NCBI RefSeq assembly: GCF_021190915.1
Contig: NZ_JAIOAP010000011.1
Location: forward strand, 186,001-250,000
Reading direction: 5' to 3'
From: Cohnella silvisoli
GTDB lineage: Bacteria > Bacillota > Bacilli > Paenibacillales > Paenibacillaceae
Length of the DNA: 64,000 bases
Positions 26,995 through 34,680 of the stretch are shown here, piece after piece. The position numbers and the translations under genes are program-made. The notes under the pieces were generated by a model. That model saw nothing but the letters and a program-made list of their open reading frames with translations, did no database searches and had not been told where the DNA came from. Numbering within the stretch: position 1 is the stretch's first letter; each line of letters opens with the position of its first letter.

Positions 26995-27023
26995 TTGCTT
27001 GCGAGTTCACCATGCCCTATAAT
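26995..27023 (+). promoter_or_regulatory. pheS: Sigma-A promoter of the T-box/pheST operon
   Basis: TTGCTT (26995-27000), a 17-base spacer, and a perfect TATAAT (27018-27023), placed about 25 bases before the T-box leader. Confidence 0.85.
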
Positions 27024-27046
27024 GGTGTGTAAATCTTAAATGCATG

Positions 27047-27330
27047 GATGGAGAAAAGTAAGCAGTGCCTTCTTTCAGGGAGGGAGCGCCGAAGACTGAG
27101 AGCGTTCCTAAGAAAACAGGCTGCCGAAGTTCGCTCCGGAGCAGTCCTTTGAACGATCGGCCGTGCCGATAAGTAGAAGGAACCGGTTGACGGCACGTTA
27201 CGCCGTATTAAGCGGGAATGTCCTAAGCGCGATAAGCGCCTTAGCAGCTCTAATGGGCCGCAGAGACATTTCAACAAAGGGTGGTACCACGGTCTTTTCG
27301 TCCCTTACGGGAGAGAAGGCCTTTTTCTAT
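27047..27330 (+). promoter_or_regulatory. T-box riboswitch for phenylalanine
   Basis: The conserved T-box word GGTGGTACCACGG is at 27280-27292. Upstream, stem I has GGAG...AGTA...GCAG (27050-27064) opposite CTGC, GAA and CTCC (27121-27136), which places the specifier codon TTC (Phe) at 27130-27132 in the E-loop. A G-C/T-rich terminator hairpin with a T-run (27291-27328) competes with the antiterminator. Uncharged tRNA-Phe pairing would allow transcription of pheST. The specifier and the downstream genes agree. Confidence 0.93.
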
Positions 27331-27356
27331 TTCAATGCGATAAGGAGAGAATCGGG

Positions 27357-28391
27357 ATGAAAGAACGATTAGAGGCTCTACGGCAAGAAGCGTTGGAGCA
27401 GCTTCAAAGCGTGGCGGATGCCACCAGCTTAAACGATCTTCGCGTTCAATATTTGGGTAAAAAGGGACAGCTAACCGAGATATTGCGCGGTATGGGAGCG
27501 CTCAGCGCCGAGGAACGTCCGGTGATCGGGCAAGTGGGCAACGATGTCCGTGCGGCGATCGAAGCCGTCATTACGGAGAAGCAAGAGGGATTCGACCGTG
27601 CTGCGACTGCCCACCGCCTGCAAGCGGAGACGATTGACGTTACGCTGCCGGGCAAAGCAGTTAACGCAGGGTCTATCCATCCGTTGAACAAGGTTGCCCA
27701 GGAAATCGAAGATATTTTCATCGGCATGGGTTACACGATCGCGGAAGGTCCCGAAGTAGAAACGGACTTCTTCAACTTCGAAGCGCTTAATCTGCCGAAA
27801 AACCATCCCGCGCGCGACATGCAGGATTCCTTCTATATAACGGATGAAATTTTGCTTCGCACGCATACATCTCCGGTACAAATCCGCACGATGAAGGCGA
27901 TGAACGGCCAAACGCCGGTTAAGGTCATTTGCCCGGGTAAGGTGTATCGCCGCGACGATGACGATGCGACGCATTCGTTCATGTTCAATCAAATCGAAGG
28001 CCTCGTCATCGGACCGAACATTCGGATGAGCGACCTGAAAGGCACCCTGCTGCAATTCGTGCAAGAGATGTACGGTCCGCAAATGCAAATCCGGCTCCGT
28101 CCGAGTTTCTTCCCGTTCACGGAACCAAGTGCAGAGGTAGACGTGACCTGCGCGCAATGCGGCGGCGAGGGCTGTCGGATGTGCAAGCATACGGGTTGGA
28201 TCGAAATTCTCGGCTGCGGCATGGTTCACCCTAAAGTGTTGGAGCACGGCGGCTACGATCCGAAGGAAGTGACTGGTTTTGCTTTCGGGATGGGTGTGGA
28301 GCGCATTGCGTTGCTTAAATACGATATTGATGATATTCGTCATTTCTACGCTAACGACACGAAATTTTTAAGTCAATTCGCAAAGATGTGA
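27357..28391 (+). CDS. pheS: Phenylalanyl-tRNA synthetase alpha subunit
   Basis: The 344-residue alpha subunit, full length, begins at ATG 27357 after AAGGAGA. The N-terminal coiled coil precedes the class II catalytic domain: motif 2 region [15 protein letters not shown], motif 3 [16 protein letters not shown], and the [11 protein letters not shown] signature. It charges tRNA-Phe as an alpha2beta2 enzyme with PheT, encoded 71 bases downstream. Expression is controlled by the upstream T-box. Confidence 0.98.
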   Translation: MKERLEALRQEALEQLQSVADATSLNDLRVQYLGKKGQLTEILRGMGALSAEERPVIGQVGNDVRAAIEAVITEKQEGFDRAATAHRLQAETIDVTLPGKAVNAGSIHPLNKVAQEIEDIFIGMGYTIAEGPEVETDFFNFEALNLPKNHPARDMQDSFYITDEILLRTHTSPVQIRTMKAMNGQTPVKVICPGKVYRRDDDDATHSFMFNQIEGLVIGPNIRMSDLKGTLLQFVQEMYGPQMQIRLRPSFFPFTEPSAEVDVTCAQCGGEGCRMCKHTGWIEILGCGMVHPKVLEHGGYDPKEVTGFAFGMGVERIALLKYDIDDIRHFYANDTKFLSQFAKM

Positions 28392-28462
28392 TCAATTTAT
28401 AGAAGGTTGAAGCAGCACAGAAGTATAGAGCAGTTACTTTGCGAAAATGAGGGGAGTATCCC

Positions 28463-30910
28463 ATGAACGTATCTTATCGGTGGTTATCCGATTATATTGA
28501 CCTTGGCGGCATTTCGCCGCAGGAACTGGCGGAGATGATGACACGCGGAGGAATCGAAATTGACTCCGTACCGTCCAGAAATGCGGGCGTTAGCGGAGTT
28601 GTCGTCGGTTATGTGAAAACGCGGGAGAAACATCCCGATGCAGACAAACTGAGCGTCTGCACGATCGACGCGGGCACTGGCGAAGACTTGCAAATCGTGT
28701 GCGGCGCCTCGAATATCGACGCGGGACAGAAGGTTCCGGTTGCTAAGGTTGGCGCTAAATTGCCCGGAGGTTTGGATATCAAACGCGCGAAGCTGCGCGG
28801 GGTTGAATCGCAAGGCATGATTTGCTCGGCTCGCGAGCTTGGAATCAACGACAAGTTGCTGCCCAAGGAGCAGCAGGAGGGTATTCTGGTGCTGCCTGCC
28901 GATACGGAGATCGGGCGCGACATTCTCGAAGTGCTTGCGCTTAACGACTCCATCCTTGAGCTGGATTTGACGCCGAACCGTTCAGATTGCTTAAGTATGA
29001 TTGGAGTTGCCTATGAGGTAGCGGCGTTAACAGGACGTCCTTTAAATCTTCCGAATCCGGGTAAGGGTCTCTACCCGACGGCGGAATTAACTTCCGATTA
29101 TATCAAAGTATCGATCAGCGATCCCGAGCTCTGCTCTCTATATACAGCTAGGTATATCAAAGGCGTGAAAATAGGGCCCGCACCTCAATGGGTCCAAAAT
29201 CGTCTCATCGCTGCGGGAGTCCGACCGATTAACAATATCGTAGACATAACGAACTACGTCATGCTGGAGTATGGACAACCGCTTCATGCGTTTGATGCTG
29301 CGAAGATAGCCGGAGGCCGCATAGACGTTCGTCTAGCTAAAGCTGGTGAATTGCTCGTTACGCTTGACGACCAGCAGCGCAAGCTGGAGCCGCACATGCT
29401 CGTTATCGCGGATGCCGAGAAGGCGATTGCCCTAGCTGGCGTCATGGGCGGCGCTAATTCCGAAGTGACTTCGGATACAACGGACATTATTCTCGAATCT
29501 GCCAAGTTTGACGGCGGATCTGTACGCCGTACTTCGCGGCAACTAGGATTGCGTTCGGAAGCTTCGGCCCGTTTCGAGAAAGAAGTCAATCAGGCGTTCG
29601 TTCGCGAGGCTTTGGATCGGGCGTCGGCGCTAATCGCGCTGTATGCGGAAGGGCTTGTTACCGAAGGAGTCGCGGAAGCGAAAATTTCCTTTCCGGAACC
29701 CGTCAAGATTGAGCTGTCGTTGGGCCGAATTAACGGGATGCTCGGAACGGAGCTGTCTTCGTTGGAAATCAAGACGATTCTCTCTCGTTTGCAATTCAAA
29801 GCGGAAGTATCCGGTGAACGCTCTTGGAGCGTGACGGTACCCTCAAGGAGAGGAGATATAACCCGTGACGTCGACTTGGTAGAGGAAGTTGCGCGTTTGC
29901 ACGGGTATGATGAAATTCCAACGACTCTGATCGAAGGGCTTACGACGACCGGTGCATTGACGAAACCGCAAGCCATTCGACGTGAGTTGCGGACAATAAT
30001 GACGAATGCAGGCTTGCAGGAAGCGGTTTGCTATTCGGTGACGTCTTTGCAACGGACGAAATTGTTTAAGGAGCTTTCGGGGGAAACGAAGCCGATTGCG
30101 CTGGCTATGCCGATGAGCGAAGAGCGTAGCGTCCTCCGCACGGTGCTGCTGCCAAGCTTGCTGGAAGCGGCCGCATATAATCTCACTCGGAAAAACAATG
30201 ATCTGGCGCTGCTCGAGATCGGCAACGTATACCATTCCGATGAAGCCGTGCTTACGCGTCTCCCGCAAGAGAAACCGCGCGCGGCATTGCTGCTTAGCGG
30301 CAATCGGCGTTCCGCCAGCTGGAATCGATCCGCTGAACCCGTTGATTTTTACGATGCCAAAGGAATTTTGGAGAAGGTTTTCGAACGGCTTGGCTTGGCC
30401 GGACGAGTTGCTTATGTGGCTGCCCAGCCTGTGGGCTTCCATCCCGGCAGAACGGCGGCCATTACGATCCACACGGAGCGCGGGACGGAAACGATAGGTT
30501 ATGTTGGACAATTGCATCCGGAGTTGCAGCGCGATTTCGATTTGCCGGATACGTATGTGGCGGAAATTGAACTTGCTCCGGTCTACGAATATGCGGACCG
30601 TCATATTGAATATCGGACGTTGCCTCGCTATCCCGCGATGGAAAGAGATATCGCGGTCGTTGTTGACCGCGGCGTAGCCGGAGGCGCATTAACGGATGCC
30701 ATTACCGCTGCGGCAGGAGAATTGTTGGAGTCTGTTAAAGTGTTCGATGTATATACCGGGGATCGGATCGGCAGCGACAAAAAAAGCGTGGCATTGGCGC
30801 TCGTATACCGGCACGGGGACCGTACGTTGACCGATGAGGAAGTTACGGAAGCGCATGCCCGGGTTTTGGCTCAATTGGAACAATCTTTCGGTGCGGAACT
30901 TAGGAAATAG
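28463..30910 (+). CDS. pheT: Phenylalanyl-tRNA synthetase beta subunit
   Basis: The protein has 815 residues, normal for the family. In order: an N-terminal tRNA-binding OB fold (about 40-150, HPDADKLSVCTIDAG), B3/B4 editing domain (about 210-400), B5 domain (about 405-475), catalytic-like core (about 480-680) and a C-terminal ferredoxin-like anticodon-binding domain (about 722-815, YPAMERDIAVVVD). ATG 28463 follows GAGGGGAG. It forms the heterotetramer with PheS. Confidence 0.98.
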   Translation: MNVSYRWLSDYIDLGGISPQELAEMMTRGGIEIDSVPSRNAGVSGVVVGYVKTREKHPDADKLSVCTIDAGTGEDLQIVCGASNIDAGQKVPVAKVGAKLPGGLDIKRAKLRGVESQGMICSARELGINDKLLPKEQQEGILVLPADTEIGRDILEVLALNDSILELDLTPNRSDCLSMIGVAYEVAALTGRPLNLPNPGKGLYPTAELTSDYIKVSISDPELCSLYTARYIKGVKIGPAPQWVQNRLIAAGVRPINNIVDITNYVMLEYGQPLHAFDAAKIAGGRIDVRLAKAGELLVTLDDQQRKLEPHMLVIADAEKAIALAGVMGGANSEVTSDTTDIILESAKFDGGSVRRTSRQLGLRSEASARFEKEVNQAFVREALDRASALIALYAEGLVTEGVAEAKISFPEPVKIELSLGRINGMLGTELSSLEIKTILSRLQFKAEVSGERSWSVTVPSRRGDITRDVDLVEEVARLHGYDEIPTTLIEGLTTTGALTKPQAIRRELRTIMTNAGLQEAVCYSVTSLQRTKLFKELSGETKPIALAMPMSEERSVLRTVLLPSLLEAAAYNLTRKNNDLALLEIGNVYHSDEAVLTRLPQEKPRAALLLSGNRRSASWNRSAEPVDFYDAKGILEKVFERLGLAGRVAYVAAQPVGFHPGRTAAITIHTERGTETIGYVGQLHPELQRDFDLPDTYVAEIELAPVYEYADRHIEYRTLPRYPAMERDIAVVVDRGVAGGALTDAITAAAGELLESVKVFDVYTGDRIGSDKKSVALALVYRHGDRTLTDEEVTEAHARVLAQLEQSFGAELRK

Positions 30911-30929
30911 GCAGGAAACAGTAAGGGAG

Positions 30930-30980
30930 GCAGCGAATACATCAAGACGCCGATTGGCGTGAGATGGATTCGCTGCTTTT
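30930..30980 (+). terminator. Terminator after pheT
   Basis: GCAGCGAAT (30930-30938) and ATTCGCTGC (30968-30976) form a perfect 9-base stem with further inner pairing (GACGCC/GGCGT), followed by TTTT. Confidence 0.88.
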
Positions 30981-31041
30981 GTTAACCAAGCTGTAGGTAT
31001 AAACGGATACATAACTATGGACGCAATGGGAGGATCACGCT

Positions 31042-33333
31042 GTGGACAACAATGACAAAACGCGTGTGACCGTTGACATATACGGAACGCAATATACGCT
31101 AACGGGTCACACCAGTACGGATTATATGAAACGGGTTGCGGCTCTGGTCAACGAGCAGATGAGCAAAGTAAATAGCGGTTCACCTCGCTTGGATTTACCG
31201 AAATTGGCGGTGCTTGCCGCCGTTAACATGGGCGACGAGCTAATGCGCCTAAGGCGGGATACCGAACGGTTGCTGGAGGCGGAAACCGAGCGCAAGCATC
31301 TGGCCGAGGAACTGACGAGCTTGAGGGCTGAAACGGCTCAGGAGCTTGAACGTGTGAAGGCGCAGGCTGCCGAAGAGCTTGAGTTCGTGACGGCGCAGAA
31401 GTCGGAAGAGCTGAAAAACTTGAAGACGCAAACTTCGGCTGAACTTGAAAGCGTGAAGACGCGAGCTGCCGAAGAGTTAGAATTGGTGAAAACCCGCTTG
31501 ACGGAAGCGCTTGTTAGAGCGAATACCGATGCCGCTCGGGAGCTTGAAAGCGTAAAAGCACAGGCGGCTGAAGCGCTCGAAAGCGCGAAGGCAAAAGCGG
31601 AGTTGGAGTTTGAACAAGCGAGGATCGATGCGGAACAGGAACTTGAAAGCATGAAGGCAAAGGCAGCAAAGGATTACGAGAACTTAAAGGAAGAATCAGC
31701 GCGAGAGCTTCAGAGGGTGAAATCTGAAGCGGGACAGGTGCACCAGAGATTGAAGTCACAAGCTGCTCAGGAACTGGAAAACTTAAAAAAACAAGCCGAC
31801 GAGAAAGCGGAGAGGATTAGGTCCGAAGCCGAGCGGGAGATTGAGAGTTCGAAATCGGAAGCGTTGACGCTTGCTAATCAGCTTGCAACGGAGAAGGCGG
31901 CTTGGTTTACTAAGCAAACGGAGCTCAAGAACGGATTGACGTCTGAAATCGAGGCGATGAAGCAAAAGCATTTTGCCGAGGTTGAAGAGTTAACGAGTAA
32001 GTTCGCTACGGAGTCCAGCGAGCAGGATAAGAAGCATATCGCTGAACTGGAAACGTTGGAGAGTAAAAGGATAGCTGAAATAGATGCATTAGAGAGCCGA
32101 AGAAATGCTGAAATCCAAGCGATCGAGAGCAAGCGAGCCACGGAAATCGAGTTGTTTGAAAGTAAGAAGAATGTGGAACTTCAAGCGTTAAACGATAAAT
32201 CAACAACGGAAATAAAAGATTTGGAAGCAATCTATACCGAAGAGCTTGATTTAGTAAGATCGGAATTAGAGACTTTAACTAGTGAACGTGATGGGTTGCA
32301 GGCTAAGGAACGCGAATGGCAGAAATTGCGGGGCCAGTTGGAAAGTGACCTTGAGCATTGGGCACGGGAAGCCGAAGACCAACGCAGAACCGTAATCGAG
32401 CAGCAGGAAATGCTGCAAGAGGTGGAAGGTCAAACGACGGAGCGGCTTAATGAGCAGAATTCCGCGAAAGAGAAGGCCGAGCGGGAGCGCGAGAAGGCTG
32501 TACAGGAACGTGAGAAGGTAGAGAGTGAGCGAGAAAAGGCCGAGCAGGAACGCGTGAAGTTGGAGCGTGAACGTGACCAAGCCGAGCAAGAGCGCGTGAA
32601 GGCTGTACAGGAACGTGAGAAGGTAGAGAGTGAGCGAGAAAAGGCCGAGCAGGAACGGGCGAAGTTGGAGCGTGAACGAGACCAAGCCGAGCAGGAGCGC
32701 GTGAAGGCTGTACAGGAACGTGAGAAAGTAGAAAGTGAGCGAGAAAAAGCCGAACAGGAGCGCGTGAAGGCTGTACAGGAACGTGAGAAGGTAGAGCTTG
32801 ACCGAGAAAAGGCCGAACAGGAACGGTCGAAGCTGGAGCGTGAACGAGACGAGGTCGAGCAAGAACGCGTGAAGTTAGAGCGTGAACGAGAAAAGGCTCA
32901 GCAGGAGCGCGATGAACTTGCCCGCCAGCTAAAAGAGCGGGACGATTGGGAGAAAGCGTGGAGCGATTCCACGCAAGAGTTGCAAGCGCGCCTTGCGTCG
33001 GCGCAGCAAGAGCAGCGCGCCGCCACCGAGCGTGCGGCGGCGCTTGAGGCCCGCCTCGCCGAGCTTGGCGCGGCGGAGGAGGGCTTGCGCGAAGCCGCGT
33101 CGCGGGCGTCGCGCGAACTGGAGGCGGCGCGGTCAGAGGCCGCCGCCGTGGGGTCTCGCGGCGAGGCGGGCATCGCCGCCTCGCAGGATGAGCTGCGCGA
33201 GCAGGCGGCGCGCAGCGATCGGTTGCAGGCGGAGCTGGATGCGCTCAAGCAGGAGCATTCCTCGCTGAGCAACGAATATGCGAAGCTTCAGAACGAGTAT
33301 AACGAGTGGATCGACTTGTTGGAGCAACCATAG
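31042..33333 (+). CDS. zapA: ZapA-domain protein with giant coiled-coil extension
   Basis: A GTG start at 31042 follows GGGAGG. Residues 1 to about 85 are a clear ZapA domain (TRVTVDIYGTQYTLTGHTS, MKRVAALVNEQM, KLAVLAAVNMGDEL), which in Bacillota binds FtsZ and promotes Z-ring assembly. Typical ZapA proteins have about 85-140 residues; this one has 763. The rest is almost continuous charged coiled coil, including heptad-register repeats (about 485-625) and an Ala/Arg/Glu-rich last segment (about 635-745). The position right after pheT is the conserved place of zapA. The extension might bridge FtsZ filaments to other structures; that is inference. I see no stop or frameshift between the two parts. 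Confidence 0.88.
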   Translation: MDNNDKTRVTVDIYGTQYTLTGHTSTDYMKRVAALVNEQMSKVNSGSPRLDLPKLAVLAAVNMGDELMRLRRDTERLLEAETERKHLAEELTSLRAETAQELERVKAQAAEELEFVTAQKSEELKNLKTQTSAELESVKTRAAEELELVKTRLTEALVRANTDAARELESVKAQAAEALESAKAKAELEFEQARIDAEQELESMKAKAAKDYENLKEESARELQRVKSEAGQVHQRLKSQAAQELENLKKQADEKAERIRSEAEREIESSKSEALTLANQLATEKAAWFTKQTELKNGLTSEIEAMKQKHFAEVEELTSKFATESSEQDKKHIAELETLESKRIAEIDALESRRNAEIQAIESKRATEIELFESKKNVELQALNDKSTTEIKDLEAIYTEELDLVRSELETLTSERDGLQAKEREWQKLRGQLESDLEHWAREAEDQRRTVIEQQEMLQEVEGQTTERLNEQNSAKEKAEREREKAVQEREKVESEREKAEQERVKLERERDQAEQERVKAVQEREKVESEREKAEQERAKLERERDQAEQERVKAVQEREKVESEREKAEQERVKAVQEREKVELDREKAEQERSKLERERDEVEQERVKLEREREKAQQERDELARQLKERDDWEKAWSDSTQELQARLASAQQEQRAATERAAALEARLAELGAAEEGLREAASRASRELEAARSEAAAVGSRGEAGIAASQDELREQAARSDRLQAELDALKQEHSSLSNEYAKLQNEYNEWIDLLEQP
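32494..32910 (+). repeat. Tandem coiled-coil repeats with 105- and 63-base periods
   Basis: The word AAGGCTGTACAGGAACGTGA recurs at 32494, 32599, 32704 and 32767, giving spacings of 105, 105 and 63 bases, that is 35, 35 and 21 codons. All are multiples of seven codons, so the duplications keep the heptad register of the coiled coil. Confidence 0.93.
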
Positions 33334-33550
33334 TCGATTCCGAATATACGGCTAACCTCAAGTACTTCTCTTATGTCGGGTGGAGATTCCCTTTTCCCCC
33401 GGCCAAAGGGTAGTACTCTTTTTATAGCTCCTCTCTTCGAGAGTATCCACCCGTACCAATCTCTACTCATCGTCTAAAAAAGCGACTATAGAGAGCCTCC
33501 GCCTCCGGCCTCCCGTTTTTTACTTAACGATGTATCCGGAAACCACAACA
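33334..33550. other. Non-coding stretch with inverted repeats, no gene seen
   Basis: No credible reading frame with a ribosome-binding site exists here. GGGTGGA (33378-33384) can pair with TCCACCC (33446-33452) around an inner CTCTC/GAGAG hairpin (33431-33443), and AGTACT occurs at 33361 and 33412. A T-run (GTTTTTTAC) near 33519-33525 follows a weak CCG/CGG stem and may end the ZapA-type transcript. Its wider nature is unknown. Confidence 0.4.
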
Positions 33551-33595
33551 AAAAAGGGCCATTTACCTGAAACGTTCTCCCGGTAATAAGCCCTT
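33550..33595 (-). terminator. Terminator of the CuA-domain lipoprotein gene
   Basis: On the minus strand AAGGGC-N3-TTACC type arms (33595-33582 with 33567-33554) pair around a loop, with a 3-base internal mismatch, and end in a T-run (33555-33550). Confidence 0.65.
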
Positions 33596-33613
33596 AAATT
33601 ACTTAGCTCGCAA

Positions 33614-34003
33614 TTAGCTAACGATAAGCTTAGCTTTCATTTGTGTATGTCCGTTGCCGCACATGATATTACATTTGATTTCGTATGTGCCCGCTGGCAA
33701 TTTAACGATTTCCGATTTATTGCCTCGAATGGAGATGTCTTGTCCTATAATCTCGATGCCGTGTGCGCCCTTAGTGTTTTCCAATGTCAGCTTGACAGGA
33801 GTGTCTTTGGGAATGGTGTATTCCGATTTATCGAATTCCCAAGAAGTTGCAGTAATGACGAGTTCTTCGGAAGCAGATTCGCTTGGTGCGTCTGCTGATG
33901 GCGAGCTGTTCCCGGAATTGCTATCTTTGTTGCTGCTGCCGCATGCCGAAAGTGCCAGCAACAATGCAGTCGCTGTCAGAAAAAAGGCCAGTTTCTTGTA
34001 CAA
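33614..34003 (-). CDS. Lipoprotein with CuA-type cupredoxin domain (cytochrome oxidase subunit II-like)
   Basis: The protein has 129 residues. The lipoprotein signal ends LSAC with lipidated Cys21, followed by a Ser/Asn-rich linker. The cupredoxin fold (about 46-129) keeps all CuA ligand positions: His81 (KGAHGIEI), Cys111 and Cys115 (CNIMC), His119 and Met122. No transmembrane hairpin of subunit II is present and no other oxidase gene is nearby, so it is a stand-alone, membrane-anchored binuclear copper protein. It could receive electrons, deliver copper, or serve a distant oxidase or nitric-oxide/nitrous-oxide enzyme; the sequence does not decide. Confidence 0.88.
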   Translation of the reverse strand: MYKKLAFFLTATALLLALSACGSSNKDSNSGNSSPSADAPSESASEELVITATSWEFDKSEYTIPKDTPVKLTLENTKGAHGIEIIGQDISIRGNKSEIVKLPAGTYEIKCNIMCGNGHTQMKAKLIVS

Positions 34004-34153
34004 TTCTATTCCCCTCCGTACGGATGAATTGCGGAAAGCGTCCCCAATTAACTTAGACTGCCTCTACGCATAGATAATTGTATCATACGTTATGTACGGG
34101 GAGTCGCGCATCCGATGGCGGAACGATGACATTATCCACTCCTCTCCGTAAAA

Positions 34154-34188
34154 AACAACCTCCTCGCCTAAAGGGCAAGGAGGTTGTT
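34154..34188 (-). terminator. Terminator of the YvlD-like gene
   Basis: AACAACCTCCTTGCC-type arms (34188-34174 with 34168-34154) form a long stem on the minus strand, followed by TTTTTT. Confidence 0.85.
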
Positions 34189-34204
34189 CCAAGCATCAAA
34201 CCGT

Positions 34205-34567
34205 TCAGTCCCGACGTCTGCCATGCGCTGCTTCATAAGGTGTAGCGACCGGGATGAATAGATCGATAATCCCGATTACCAACGCTGCGAGCAGGGCGCC
34301 AATGACGGAGACATGAACATGACCGACTACGAACTGTGCCAGCCAAATGACGAGCGCGCTTGACAAGAACCCGACGATACCGCGACCGAAAGGAGTGACT
34401 TTTTTGCCGAAAATCCCTTCGATGATCCAACCGAGCACGGCAATCACGACAGCGAGCATGAGAGCGCTCCAGAACCCCCCGACTGAAAATTGGGGAACCA
34501 ACCACCCTACCACCATCAGCACGATTGCCGAGACGATAAAGCGAACTACTGTTCCAAGAAAATTCAT
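34205..34567 (-). CDS. YvlD-like/phage-holin-family-4 membrane protein
   Basis: This 120-residue protein starts at ATG 34567, directly behind GAGGAGG; the frame is open further upstream but without a site. It has four transmembrane helices (about 5-25, 29-52, 60-82, 87-108) and a short basic tail HGRRRD. YvlD-type proteins are widespread in Bacillota; in Bacillus subtilis yvlD is in an envelope-stress operon. No phage genes are here, so a holin role is unlikely. It is divergent from mutS2, with 113 bases between the two starts. Confidence 0.85.
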   Translation of the reverse strand: MNFLGTVVRFIVSAIVLMVVGWLVPQFSVGGFWSALMLAVVIAVLGWIIEGIFGKKVTPFGRGIVGFLSSALVIWLAQFVVGHVHVSVIGALLAALVIGIIDLFIPVATPYEAAHGRRRD

Positions 34568-34626
34568 CTTATCAGCCTCCTCAACAGATAGTGTATCCTT
34601 AGTTTCAATCCGTATGAGTGGAAGGT

Positions 34627-34655
34627 TTCGCAAGATCAAATTGTTCGGCTATAAT
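34627..34655 (+). promoter_or_regulatory. mutS2: Candidate mutS2 promoter
   Basis: TTCGCA (34627-34632), 17-base spacer, perfect TATAAT (34650-34655), 26 bases before the GTG start. Confidence 0.5.
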
Positions 34656-34680
34656 ATAAAGTAAGGAGATGAATTTCGCC

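Noticed and set aside
32275-32862. A Leu/Phe-rich 195-codon minus-strand frame opposite the coiled-coil repeats
   Set aside because: Its repeats are only the complement of the Lys/Glu codon repeats of the plus-strand gene.
33288-33470. 60-codon minus-strand frame at the end of the ZapA-like gene
   Set aside because: No ribosome-binding site, overlaps the end of a real gene, and no recognisable motif.
34205-34567. Phage holin and thus a prophage remnant
   Set aside because: The family name is a label only; the protein fits chromosomal YvlD-like proteins and no other phage gene is near.
34669-34680. ATG at 34669 as the mutS2 start
   Set aside because: It directly abuts the ribosome-binding site; GTG 34681 has proper spacing and gives the usual MutS2 N-terminus.
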